A DNA stretch of 64,000 nucleotides. Source: JAYFNU01 sp034933305 (GTDB lineage Bacteria > Bacillota > Clostridia > Oscillospirales > Ruminococcaceae). Below, piece after piece: positions 35,573-43,026 of the stretch; position 1 is the first letter of the stretch; every line of letters begins with the position of its first letter. The translations under genes and the position numbers were made by a program. Location: NCBI GenBank assembly GCA_034933305.1, contig JAYFNU010000014.1, positions 1 to 64,000 on the forward strand, given 5' to 3'. Under the pieces are notes generated by a model. It ran no database searches, was not told the DNA's origin, and saw nothing but the letters and a program-made list of their open reading frames with translations.

Positions 35573-36321
35573 ATACAGCGCATCTGGCCGTCGAGCCAGA
35601 CGTACATGTCCTCGTGCTTGAGGCCGGGGCCGTCCCCGCAGCCGATGTGCGGCTCAAAGGACAGCGGCTTGCCGTGGCCGACGATCCGCTCGGTCACGCC
35701 GCGCGCGACGGCCACGCGCTGTTCGGGAAAATTCTCGATCGAATGGCCGAAGTTGTCGTGATAGTCGAGGTTGTGCCAGCCGGCGCGCGCGAGGGCGGCG
35801 GTGATGTGGTAGTAGAGATCCTCGAAGGTCGTCTTTTCGTCGACGAACTGTATCATCTCGCGGTGCAGCGCATGCTCGAGCTCCATGCCCCGCCGGCAGG
35901 CCCCCTGCGGCAGTGCCGCTTCGGGCGTGACCCTGCCGCCGACGAGGAAAAAGCTGCGCGTATAATCGCCCCATCCTCCGTCGACGCACGGGCAGAGATC
36001 GACCGTGACGACGTCGTCCGGCGCGACGGTCAGACCCGCGTCGGCGAACTCGGCGTCGGGATCGTCGCGGCCCGAATAGGTCGTCAGCTCGCCGAAGAGC
36101 ACCAGCGCCCCGTGCCGGTTGCGCGACCAGAAGCTCTCGCTGCCGAGCGCCTTCATCGTTCGCTCCGCAAAATCGCGGATCTCCTCGTAGGACAGCCCCG
36201 GCCGCAAAAACGCGGCGAGCCGCTCGGTCGTGCGCTTGGCGATCTCCTGCGCCTTCAGGATGCCGCCCATGCGCAGATTGGGGCTGTTGTAAAGCTCCAG
36301 CATCCGCTGCTTTCTGTCCAT
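35569..36321 (-). CDS. M24 metallopeptidase-fold protein (paralogue, altered ligand)
   Basis: A 250-residue M24 protein paralogous to the one at 27.4 kb. Metal ligands D108, D119, H193 and E223 align, but the last ligand is D244 (VWLDGQMRCI) in place of glutamate. GLSYEEIRDFAERTMKALG and DVVTVDLCPCVDGGWGDYTRSFF match the family. It may be active with altered metal preference. It lies 3 nt after the second BtpA gene and belongs to the MerR-controlled operon. Confidence 0.85.
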   Translation of the reverse strand: MDRKQRMLELYNSPNLRMGGILKAQEIAKRTTERLAAFLRPGLSYEEIRDFAERTMKALGSESFWSRNRHGALVLFGELTTYSGRDDPDAEFADAGLTVAPDDVVTVDLCPCVDGGWGDYTRSFFLVGGRVTPEAALPQGACRRGMELEHALHREMIQFVDEKTTFEDLYYHITAALARAGWHNLDYHDNFGHSIENFPEQRVAVARGVTERIVGHGKPLSFEPHIGCGDGPGLKHEDMYVWLDGQMRCI

Positions 36322-36324
36322 CGT

Positions 36325-37113
36325 CTACCCCTTGATGACCTGCGCGAGACGGCGCACGCGCTGCTCGTCCACGCGGTTGAAGACATTGCCGTCCTTCTTG
36401 ATGGAGCTGCCGATGATCGCGCCGTCGGCGACGGCATAGAATTCCGCCGCGTTGCGCTCGTCGACGCCGCTGCCCAGCAGCACCGGCACGCCGCCCGCGA
36501 GCGCCTTGATCTCCTTGAGGTCCTCGCTGCGGGGACTCTGCCCCGTCAGAAGGCCGGTGATGATGAGCGCGTCGGCGCCCGACTCGATCGCCTCGTGGAC
36601 GGAAAAATCGGTCGGCTGTTCGACGAGCGGAAAGGTGTGTTTGGTGTTGATGTCGGCGAAGATCATGGTTTTCGCCGGGTACCGCCCGCGCAGGCGCATG
36701 AGCGACGGGGCCGTCGCATAGGTGACGCCGTGCTTGCCCACGCGGTTCTCGACGAACGCCTCCACGCGGATATAGTCGGCGTCGACGGCATAGGCGAGCG
36801 CCCACTCCTGCTCGGTGCAGTTGAACTGCACGTTGATGCCGAAGGGGAGCTTCGTCTCGCGCGCGATGAGGGCCGAGATCTTCGTCATGGCCGCGAGCGT
36901 GATGGGCTCGTTCTCGCAGCTGTACGGCACGTCGCCGAAATTTTCGATGATAAAGGAATCCGCGCCGCCGCGCTCGAGCGCGCCGAGGTCATCCATCGCC
37001 GCGGCGAGGATCTCGTCCATGCTGCCCGCGTAGTCGGGCGAGCCCGGCAGCGGCAGCAGATGGATCATGCCGATGAGGGGTTTCGTCTTGAAAAGCGCTT
37101 TGAAAGAAGCCAT
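36325..37113 (-). CDS. BtpA/SgcQ family TIM-barrel protein (copy 2)
   Basis: A 262-residue BtpA/SgcQ protein close to the family consensus: KPLIGMIHLLPLPGSPDYAGSMDEILAAAMDDLGALERGGADSFIIENFGDVPY, FGINVQFN, DYIRVEAFVENRVGKHG, ADINTKHTFPL, DALIITGLLTGQSP, PVLLGSGVDERNAAEFYAVADGAIIGSSIKKDGN. The final Gly loop is the standard TIM-barrel phosphate site. It abuts the MerR gene with no gap and is 3 nt before the M24 gene. The reaction of the family is not known. Confidence 0.88.
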   Translation of the reverse strand: MASFKALFKTKPLIGMIHLLPLPGSPDYAGSMDEILAAAMDDLGALERGGADSFIIENFGDVPYSCENEPITLAAMTKISALIARETKLPFGINVQFNCTEQEWALAYAVDADYIRVEAFVENRVGKHGVTYATAPSLMRLRGRYPAKTMIFADINTKHTFPLVEQPTDFSVHEAIESGADALIITGLLTGQSPRSEDLKEIKALAGGVPVLLGSGVDERNAAEFYAVADGAIIGSSIKKDGNVFNRVDEQRVRRLAQVIKG

Positions 37114-37941
37114 TTAAACCTCCGCTCCCGGGGCCTCGGCCGCCACGATGGGCACCTGCAGCTCGGTGAGATACTGCGACGGATCGCGTTTGTTCCACGG
37201 CCCGTCGATGTAACACTCGCGCGGACGGCCCATGACGAGACAGTTGCTGCGCTGCGCCCACGCGTAGCAGAAAAGATAGGCGGCGGGCAGATCGGCGTAC
37301 GGCCCCCTGTGCAGCACCGACAGCACGGTCGCCTGCGGCAGCGTCTTGAAGCGGACGTTCCCGCACGCTTCGCCGGCGGCGTCGACGGCCTCGAAATATT
37401 CGATGCGGATTTGCTTTTCGCGGTATTCCGTGTCGATGTAGGTCACGAAAGCGTACGGCGGCGACAGCCGGCGGACGCCCGGGTTGGCGGCCAGGGCCGC
37501 ATCCCAGATGCCGTCGACGCAGCGGAACAGCGCGCCCTCGTCGGGCAGCGTCAGCTTGGCGGACAGCACCTGCATGGGCGGGATGACCTTGAGCGTCGGC
37601 ACGTAGTGCGGCGCGGCGCCGTCGTCGCCGCCGAGCAGAAAATCGATCTGGTTGATGCGGCGCACGAGCTCGTGGATCTCGCCTTCGAGCGCGCGGCGCT
37701 TGCCGCCGAGGATCTCGCGCTCGGAGCAGCCATCGAGGATCTGACGGATCTCGCCGATCGACAGGCCGATCTGGCGCAGCGACTGGATGCGCTGCAGCTC
37801 GTCGGCCTGCGCGGGGGTATAAAAGCGGTAGGACGTCTCCTCATCGACATACGCCGGCTTGAGCAGCCCGACCTCGTCGTAGTAGCGCAGCGTCTTGAGC
37901 GTCGTCCGGCACAGCTTGGAAAACTCACCGATGCGGTACAT
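37114..37941 (-). CDS. MerR family regulator with GyrI-like ligand domain (BmrR type)
   Basis: The 275-residue protein starts with a MerR winged helix (YRIGEFSKLCRTTLKTLRYYDEVGLLKPAYVDEETSYRFYTPAQADELQRIQSLRQIGLSIGEIRQIL). A dimer helix and a C-terminal GyrI-like effector domain (about 130-275, FKTLPQATVLSVLHRGPYADLPAAYLFCYAWA) follow. It has no metal-binding cysteine pair, so it should sense an organic ligand, like BmrR. Its own promoter contains a perfect MerR-type dyad, so it is autoregulated and controls the BtpA-M24 pair downstream. Confidence 0.92.
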   Translation of the reverse strand: MYRIGEFSKLCRTTLKTLRYYDEVGLLKPAYVDEETSYRFYTPAQADELQRIQSLRQIGLSIGEIRQILDGCSEREILGGKRRALEGEIHELVRRINQIDFLLGGDDGAAPHYVPTLKVIPPMQVLSAKLTLPDEGALFRCVDGIWDAALAANPGVRRLSPPYAFVTYIDTEYREKQIRIEYFEAVDAAGEACGNVRFKTLPQATVLSVLHRGPYADLPAAYLFCYAWAQRSNCLVMGRPRECYIDGPWNKRDPSQYLTELQVPIVAAEAPGAEV

Positions 37942-37961
37942 CCTTTCCCCCCTGTTTTTTT

Positions 37962-37992
37962 ATTATCAACTCTACCCCAAGGGTAGAGTCAA
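37962..37992 (-). promoter_or_regulatory. MerR-type promoter, 19-bp spacer with dyad operator
   Basis: Minus strand: TTGACT (37987-37992), a 19-bp spacer and GATAAT (37962-37967). The spacer holds the perfect dyad ACTCTACCC-CAA-GGGTAGAGT (37969-37989). An over-long spacer with the operator between -35 and -10 is the defining architecture for MerR-family activators that untwist DNA. It lies about 20 nt upstream of the MerR gene. Confidence 0.92.
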
Positions 37993-38125
37993 CGACACAT
38001 ATGCCTAATTTCCGGGCCTGTTTTTGTCAGATCGGACAAAATGCCGCCCGCGGCGCCGGGTATTTGTTTGATTATAGCATATCCGTCCGCGCCGTGTCAT
38101 TCGAAAGGCGCCGCGCCGCCGCAGC

Positions 38126-38156
38126 AAAAACGAGGCGGAGCTTTCGCTCCGCCTCG
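38126..38156 (-). terminator. Terminator of the yab/divIC operon
   Basis: CGAGGCGGAGC and GCTCCGCCTCG (38131-38156) form an 11-bp stem with a TTTC loop. Five T follow on the minus strand (38126-38130). It lies 27 nt after the DivIC stop. Confidence 0.92.
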
Positions 38157-38183
38157 CTGCGGTTTTCCAATGATCTTCGGCGC

Positions 38184-38609
38184 TCAGCCGTTCTGCGAAG
38201 ACTGCGCGTCGGGAATCTGCGTGTCGGCCGCGCCGCCCGACGTGTCGCCGCTGTCCGCGGCCCCGTCGGTCGTCTGCCCGTCCGCCGCGGCGTCGCTGCC
38301 GTCCTCGACGCCCGCCGTGTCGACGAACACCCGCTCGTCCGCCGCCGCATAGCCCAGTTTTTCGCGCGCGATGCGCTCGATGTAATCCTTCTCGTCGCCG
38401 TTCGCGATGCGGGACAGCTCGTCGTTTTGGAGCTGGGCCTGTTCGATGCCCGCGTCGATCTCGGCGAGCTGCTTTTTCTGCTTGTAGATCTCGACCTGCA
38501 CGCTCACGATGGAATAGACAAAATAGGCGCACACCAAGAAAACCACGCCGAACAGCAGCTTACGTCTGCGTGTAAACTTGGATGGGTTCCTTTCGCTTCT
38601 CTTCGCCAT
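38184..38609 (-). CDS. divIC: Septum formation initiator (FtsB/DivIC-like)
   Basis: From the ATG at 38607-38609 (AAAGGAAAG upstream) the 141-residue protein has a basic cytoplasmic start and one membrane helix (LLFGVVFLVCAYFVYSIVSV). A coiled coil (EIYKQKKQLAEIDAGIEQAQLQNDELSRI) and the DYIERIAREKLGYA motif of FtsB/DivIC complete it. The C-terminal 50 residues are an Asp/Gly/Ala-rich disordered tail, unusual for the family. It takes part in the divisome. An earlier in-frame ATG at 38657 is possible but lies deeper in yabQ. Gene order matches B. subtilis yabQ-divIC. Confidence 0.88.
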   Translation of the reverse strand: MAKRSERNPSKFTRRRKLLFGVVFLVCAYFVYSIVSVQVEIYKQKKQLAEIDAGIEQAQLQNDELSRIANGDEKDYIERIAREKLGYAAADERVFVDTAGVEDGSDAAADGQTTDGAADSGDTSGGAADTQIPDAQSSQNG

Positions 38610-39078
38610 TGCTTTCCTTTCGCGGCGCGCGCGCTTCGCGCCGTTTTCTGCGCTCATTATACAACGATCTGTATAGATTTTGCAAGTGGGATACCGGCTG
38701 TAATATCACCTTTTTGCGGGCGCGCCGCAGCAGCGCGGCGGCCGGGCGCAGCAGCGCGCCCGCCCACTGCCGCAGGCGGCGGGCCGCGGCGTCGACGAGC
38801 GGCGCAAAGCAGACGGCATAGACCGCCGCGCCGCCCGCCGCGCCCGCGAGCAGGTTCCAGCGCACGGCCTGCGCCGCGGTCTCGCCGAGGATAAAGCAGA
38901 AGAACACCAGTCCGAACGCCGCGAACAGCAGAATGTGGACGGCGTAGGAAAGCGCGCGGCTGCGCAGCGGCAGGATGAGCCGCACGATGTGATAGACAAA
39001 GCACAGCACCGCGCTCAGGCCGAGCGTGCGCAGCCCGTCGAACAGCAGCGCGCCCGCCGAAAGGCCGACCGCCGTCAT
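38560..39078 (-). CDS. yabQ: Spore cortex biosynthesis protein YabQ
   Basis: A 172-residue membrane protein with helices at ALLFDGLRTLGLSAVLCFVYHIVRLILPL, VHILLFAAFGLVFFCFILG and LLAGAAGGAAVYAVCFAPL and a basic cytoplasmic tail. YabQ is required for cortex formation in spores and sits in the outer forespore membrane. Its start overlaps the yabP stop (ATGA), and its 3' end overlaps divIC by about 50 nt. Identification rests on this conserved order plus topology. Confidence 0.82.
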   Translation of the reverse strand: MTAVGLSAGALLFDGLRTLGLSAVLCFVYHIVRLILPLRSRALSYAVHILLFAAFGLVFFCFILGETAAQAVRWNLLAGAAGGAAVYAVCFAPLVDAAARRLRQWAGALLRPAAALLRRARKKVILQPVSHLQNLYRSLYNERRKRREARAPRKESNGEEKRKEPIQVYTQT

Positions 39079-39353
39079 CCGAACAGGCGCCCCCAGAGGC
39101 CCTCGCTCTTTTCGCGCGTTTCGGCGTACTGCAGCGCCGAGAATTTCCCCTCGACGAGCAGCTTCCCCGACGCGCGGTCGAAGCTTTTGATGCGCAGACC
39201 CTCCCCGCGGATGACGAGCTCGCCGAGCGTGCTCTTCACGAGGATGCCGGCGGCGTCATAGCTGCCGACCTCCTCGATGCCGCACAGGGTCATCTGTTCG
39301 CGGTTGACGACGGTCACCGAATGCTCCGCCGGTCTGGCGGCTGTTTCCTGCAT
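39075..39353 (-). CDS. yabP: Sporulation protein YabP
   Basis: A 92-residue protein of the YabP/YqfC family: HSVTVVNREQMTLCGIEEVGSYDAAGILVKSTLGELVIRGEGLRIKSFDRASGKLLVEGKFSALQY is nearly all family consensus. It is needed for spore cortex assembly with YabQ. It lies between the S4-domain gene (55-nt gap) and yabQ (overlap). Confidence 0.93.
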   Translation of the reverse strand: MQETAARPAEHSVTVVNREQMTLCGIEEVGSYDAAGILVKSTLGELVIRGEGLRIKSFDRASGKLLVEGKFSALQYAETREKSEGLWGRLFG

Positions 39354-39408
39354 AGGCGCGTTTCCCCCTTGTCCCGGATACTACATCGTATGCGGGCGGG
39401 GCGCGGTT

Positions 39409-39651
39409 TTATTCGATGAGCTCGAACATGCCGCGCGCGGCGTCCTTGCCCGTCTTTTCATCGACGCACAGCACGCGCGCCGACACGGCGCGCTCGCCCA
39501 TGTGCAGCTCGATGACGTCGCCGAGCTTGACCTCGTACGACGCCTTTACCGGCCGGCCGTTGACGCGCACGCGCGCCGCGTCGCACACCTCGTTTGCGAC
39601 GGTGCGCCGCTTGATGATCCGGCTGACCTTGAGATATTTGTCCAGTCGCAT
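39409..39651 (-). CDS. rqcP: S4-domain RNA-binding protein RqcP (YabO)
   Basis: An 80-residue S4 protein: MRLDKYLKVSRIIKRRTVANEVCDAARVRVNGRPVKASYEVKLGDVIELHMG. In Firmicutes RqcP works with RqcH in ribosome-associated quality control, moving tRNA-Ala on stalled 50S subunits. Position between hup/mazG and yabP matches the yabO locus. Confidence 0.93.
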   Translation of the reverse strand: MRLDKYLKVSRIIKRRTVANEVCDAARVRVNGRPVKASYEVKLGDVIELHMGERAVSARVLCVDEKTGKDAARGMFELIE

Positions 39652-39665
39652 ATTGCCTCCGCATG

Positions 39666-39693
39666 AAAAATCCCCGGAGCGCTGCCCCGGGGA
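39666..39693 (-). terminator. Hairpin terminator after hup
   Basis: TCCCCGG and CCGGGGA pair (39671-39693) with a nine-base loop, and five T follow on the minus strand. It separates abundant hup mRNA from the downstream rqcP-yabPQ genes, which probably receive read-through or have their own promoter. Confidence 0.8.
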
Positions 39694-39701
39694 AGCTTTC
39701 G

Positions 39702-39977
39702 TTATTTCGCTACGGCGTCCTTCAGAGCCTTGCTGGGCGTGAACTTGGGGACGCGGGTCGCGGCGACCTTGACTTTTGCTTTCGTCGCGGGGTTGATGCA
39801 GGTGCGCTCTGCGCGTTCCTTGGCGGTAAAGATGCCGAAACCGGCGATCTGGACCTTCTCGCCCTTCTTTATCGCTTCCGTGATCGCGTCAAACATCGTT
39901 TCGACCATCGCGTCGGCTTCCTTCTTGGTGCTTCCGACTTTTTCCGCGACGACCGACACTAATTCAGCCTTAGTCAT
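39702..39977 (-). CDS. hup: HU family DNA-binding protein
   Basis: The 91-residue histone-like protein is full length: MTKAELVSVVAEKVGSTKKEADAMVETMFDAITEAIKKGEKVQIAGFGIF, then the DNA-arm region ERAERTCINPATKAKVKVAATRVPKFTPSKALKDAV. It bends and compacts DNA. GGAGG lies 7 nt upstream of the ATG. It is inserted between mazG and rqcP. Confidence 0.97.
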   Translation of the reverse strand: MTKAELVSVVAEKVGSTKKEADAMVETMFDAITEAIKKGEKVQIAGFGIFTAKERAERTCINPATKAKVKVAATRVPKFTPSKALKDAVAK

Positions 39978-39990
39978 TGTATATCCTCCA

Positions 39991-40803
39991 TTAATTGCAG
40001 TTTCCTGCAGAATAAACTTGTTTCGCCTCGTCCCAAAGGGCGTCGAGCGCGTCGGGGCCGGCGGTTTTCATGTCGATGCCGCGCTCCTTTGCGAGCCGTT
40101 CGACGATCCCGAAGCGCGCCGCAAACTTGTCGCAGGCCTTCTCGCACGCGCGCTCGGCGTCGAGCTTTGCGAAGCGCGCGACGTTGACCGCCGCGAAGAT
40201 GAGGTCGCCGAGCTCCTCCTCGACGTCGCCGTCGCCCGCGGCCGCGCGCCGCAGCTCCCCGAGCTCGCTGTCGAGCCCGCCGAGCGCTCCGGCCATGCCG
40301 TCGTAATCGAAGCCGACATAGCCCGCGCGCTTCTGGACCTTCTGGCTGCGCATGAGCGACGGCAGCGCCTTCGGCACCGCCTCGATCGCCTGCGCGCCGC
40401 TCTTCTGGCTCTTTTCCACGCGCTTGATGGCTTCCCAGTTGGTGAGGACCGTCTTGCTGTCCTTCGCGGTGACATCGCCGAAGATGTGCGGATGGCGCAG
40501 CACCAGCTTGCGGCAGAGCTCCGTGACGACGTCGTCGACGTCGAAATGCCCGAGCTCCCGCTCCATCTCGCAGTGCAGCATCACCTGCAGCAGCACATCG
40601 CCGAGTTCCTCGCGCAGGTCGTCCGTATTGCCGCGGTCGATGGCGTCGACCGCCTCGTACGTTTCTTCGATAAAATTCTGGCGTATGCTCGCGTGCGTCT
40701 GCTGCTTGTCCCACGGGCAGCCCCTGTCGGGATCCCGCAGGAGCGCCGTCAGCGCGACGAGGTCATACAGCCCGTATTTGTCTTTGACTTCAAATCCGTC
40801 CAT
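39991..40803 (-). CDS. mazG: Nucleoside triphosphate pyrophosphohydrolase MazG
   Basis: A 270-residue two-domain MazG. The N-terminal domain has GCPWDKQQTHASIRQNFIEETYEAVDAI and LREELGDVLLQVMLHCEM with the Mg-binding EExxE and ELGD. The second domain repeats it as VEEELGDLIFAAVNVAR. It hydrolyses abnormal NTPs to NMP. The B. subtilis counterpart (YabN) has an extra methylase domain that is absent here. It lies 9 nt after spoVB. Confidence 0.95.
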   Translation of the reverse strand: MDGFEVKDKYGLYDLVALTALLRDPDRGCPWDKQQTHASIRQNFIEETYEAVDAIDRGNTDDLREELGDVLLQVMLHCEMERELGHFDVDDVVTELCRKLVLRHPHIFGDVTAKDSKTVLTNWEAIKRVEKSQKSGAQAIEAVPKALPSLMRSQKVQKRAGYVGFDYDGMAGALGGLDSELGELRRAAAGDGDVEEELGDLIFAAVNVARFAKLDAERACEKACDKFAARFGIVERLAKERGIDMKTAGPDALDALWDEAKQVYSAGNCN

Positions 40804-40812
40804 CGATTTATT

Positions 40813-42558
40813 CTACCGTATTATATGCAACTTTTCAAGCAGGCCGACGATTTTTTTGCCCCCCGGCAGCTCCAGGAGATCGTCCGGTTCGACGGCCTGC
40901 ATCACGCCGATGGCGATGAGATAGACGGCCGCGCCCACGGCGATTCCGCCGACGGTCGAGATGCGCTCGCCCGTGCGGGCGTAGGTGCGCAGCACGTTGT
41001 ACGCGAGCAGCCCGAACGAGCCCGTCAGCAGGCCCGCGAACAGCGGCTTGCCCATGACGCCGGCGAGATCGAGCGAAATGCCCGTGATGCGGCGCACGGC
41101 CGACAGCCCGATGAGGGAGATCGTCATGTAGCACAGCAGATTGCCAAGCGGCGCCGCCTTGATGTTGAACGAGGGGACGGCGACGAGAAAATAGTTGGTC
41201 GCGAGCTTGATGGCGCCGCCGAGCAGCATGAGCTTTACGGGGATGTCGACGCGGCCGACGGCCTGCAGCATCGCGTTGATGGGCTGCATGAGCGCGACGA
41301 AGATGGCCGCGATGCCCAGCAGCGTGAGCATCGGCTCGGCGAGCGCGGCCCCGACGGCGCGCGAGGGATACAGCAGCCGCATGATGGGGCCCGCAAGGAA
41401 GGCGATGCCGAACCCGGCGGGCGCCGCGATGAGCAGCGTGATGCGCAGCGACGATTCGGCGTACAGCTTGGTCTTCGCCTTGTCGGCGAGGGTCCACGCC
41501 GCCGTGACATGGGGCAGCGCGCTCATCGCGAACGAGCCGGTGATGGCCGGCACGAGATTGAACAGCGGCATGCCGATGTTGTAGACGCCGTACAGATAGT
41601 TCGGCAGATCCTCGACCGCCTTGTTCGCCTGTTCGAGCAGGCCGCCGTGCGACGCGTACAGCGCGCCGACGTCGGTGTGGATGACGTAGGCGAGGCGGTT
41701 GAGGATGGAGATGTTGTCGATGAGCCCCGTCAGCGTGACCGCGACGGCGGACAGCGCGATGGGCACGCCGATGGTCAGCAGCTGGCGGAAGATATAGCCG
41801 CCGCCGTGCGCCTCGGGGCTCGCGCGCAGCTGCTCGAGCGAAATGCCGTCGCCGACGACAAGCCGCCGCAGCAGCAGAAACACATAGCCCGCGAGCGTCG
41901 ACAGGCTGACGCCGAAGATGGCGCCCGCCGCGGCGAGCGAGAGGATCGTGACCTCCGCCTCCTGCGCGTTCGCCATCGTCGTGCCGAACACCGTCCCGGA
42001 GGCCAGGAATTCCTGCGTGAAGTGGTTCTTCAGCAGATACGCCCCGGCGAGGCCGCCGGCCGCCTTGAACAGCACCTCGATGATCTGCGAGACGGCCGTG
42101 GGGGTCATGTTGCTCATGCCCTGGTTGTAGCCGCGGTGCGTCGACATGAGGCAGCTGAAGATGATCGACGGGGCGACGGCGAGCACGCAGTAGTACGCCT
42201 TGGGCGATTTGACCCAGTCGACGTACGGCCGCGCCACCAGGACGAGGGCCGCCGTGCACACCACGCCGACGATCAGCAGAAAGACGCGCGCGACGGAGAC
42301 GACGCGCTTGACGTCCTTGTAGCGCCCCTCGGCGGCGTAGCTCGCGACGATGCGCGAGATGGCCGTCGGGAAGCCCGAGACGGCGACGGAATAGATCGTC
42401 AGATAAAAATTGTACGCGGTGGAGTAAAAGCCGATGCCGTCCTCGCCGATGGCCGCCGTGAGCGGTATCCTGTACAGCGCTCCGACGATCTTGACGAGAA
42501 CGGCCGCGAGGGTCAGCACCAGCGCGCCTTCGATGAACGACTGTTTGTTTTTCGCCAA
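40813..42558 (-). CDS. spoVB: SpoVB-like MurJ/MVF-family flippase
   Basis: A 581-residue polytopic protein with about 14 helices of the polysaccharide biosynthesis/MurJ superfamily: FIEGALVLTLAAVLVKIVGALYRIPLTAAIGEDGIGFYSTAYNFYLTIYSVAVSGFPTAISRIVA is the SpoVB consensus. In sporulation it is thought to flip lipid-linked cortex precursors. The start is a TTG at 42556-42558 behind a GGGGG site; there is no nearby ATG. Gene order spoVB-mazG matches yabM-yabN of B. subtilis. Confidence 0.92.
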   Translation of the reverse strand: MAKNKQSFIEGALVLTLAAVLVKIVGALYRIPLTAAIGEDGIGFYSTAYNFYLTIYSVAVSGFPTAISRIVASYAAEGRYKDVKRVVSVARVFLLIVGVVCTAALVLVARPYVDWVKSPKAYYCVLAVAPSIIFSCLMSTHRGYNQGMSNMTPTAVSQIIEVLFKAAGGLAGAYLLKNHFTQEFLASGTVFGTTMANAQEAEVTILSLAAAGAIFGVSLSTLAGYVFLLLRRLVVGDGISLEQLRASPEAHGGGYIFRQLLTIGVPIALSAVAVTLTGLIDNISILNRLAYVIHTDVGALYASHGGLLEQANKAVEDLPNYLYGVYNIGMPLFNLVPAITGSFAMSALPHVTAAWTLADKAKTKLYAESSLRITLLIAAPAGFGIAFLAGPIMRLLYPSRAVGAALAEPMLTLLGIAAIFVALMQPINAMLQAVGRVDIPVKLMLLGGAIKLATNYFLVAVPSFNIKAAPLGNLLCYMTISLIGLSAVRRITGISLDLAGVMGKPLFAGLLTGSFGLLAYNVLRTYARTGERISTVGGIAVGAAVYLIAIGVMQAVEPDDLLELPGGKKIVGLLEKLHIIR

Positions 42559-42579
42559 CGCAAACTACCCCCGCAGTTA

Positions 42580-42608
42580 AAATTTGCGGGCGAACGAATC
42601 GCCCGCAA
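42580..42608 (-). terminator. Terminator between the 111-residue gene and spoVB
   Basis: TTGCGGGCGA and TCGCCCGCAA form a perfect 10-bp stem (42584-42608), followed on the minus strand by TTTTAA. It sits just ahead of the spoVB TTG start. Confidence 0.7.
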
Positions 42609-42622
42609 TGTAGGTTCTTCTG

Positions 42623-42958
42623 TTATTCGGCCGCCGGATCCGTGGGAGCCGCCGGCGTCTCGGCGGGTTTCTCGTCGGGCTTTGCCGCGAGCTGCGCGTC
42701 GAGCGATGCGAGCTTTGCGAGCAGTTCGTCGATCTTTGCGACGGTCGCCGTGCGGGCTTCCTCGTCACAGGCGCCGTTCTTCGCGCTGCAATACGCGAGC
42801 TCGCCGAGTTTGCGGTACTGTTCCTTGACGTCGCCCTTGGTCTGCAGCTGCGCCGCCTTGATCTTGCCCTTGTCCACAAGCTCGCCCGTCGTTTTCGCGA
42901 CGGCGTCCGCCAGTTCTTTCGACTTTGTGATGACCTGATCAAAAAATTCGTTTGCCAT
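42623..42958 (-). CDS. Small helical protein of unknown function
   Basis: A 111-residue protein: FFDQVITKSKELADAVAKTTGELVDKGKIKAAQLQTKGDVKEQYRKLGELAYCSAKNGACDEEARTATVAKIDELLAKLASLDAQL is two long amphipathic helices broken by a short Cys-Asn-Gly-Cys turn. A Pro/Ala/Glu-rich tail follows. It resembles small Clostridia proteins whose C-terminal cysteines sometimes bind zinc, but only two cysteines are present. GGAGG precedes the ATG. Role unknown. Confidence 0.75.
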   Translation of the reverse strand: MANEFFDQVITKSKELADAVAKTTGELVDKGKIKAAQLQTKGDVKEQYRKLGELAYCSAKNGACDEEARTATVAKIDELLAKLASLDAQLAAKPDEKPAETPAAPTDPAAE

Positions 42959-43026
42959 GTCTCAAGACCTCCTTTTGTAGATAGGTTCTCCGAACACATC
43001 CATTATATATATTTATTCGGCTTTAA

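Noticed and set aside
39730..42828. 1032-codon plus-strand open frame across spoVB and mazG
   Set aside because: The opposite strand encodes well-conserved SpoVB, MazG and HU. The plus translation has no domain and is rich in Arg, Asp, Glu and His as expected for antisense of GC-rich genes.
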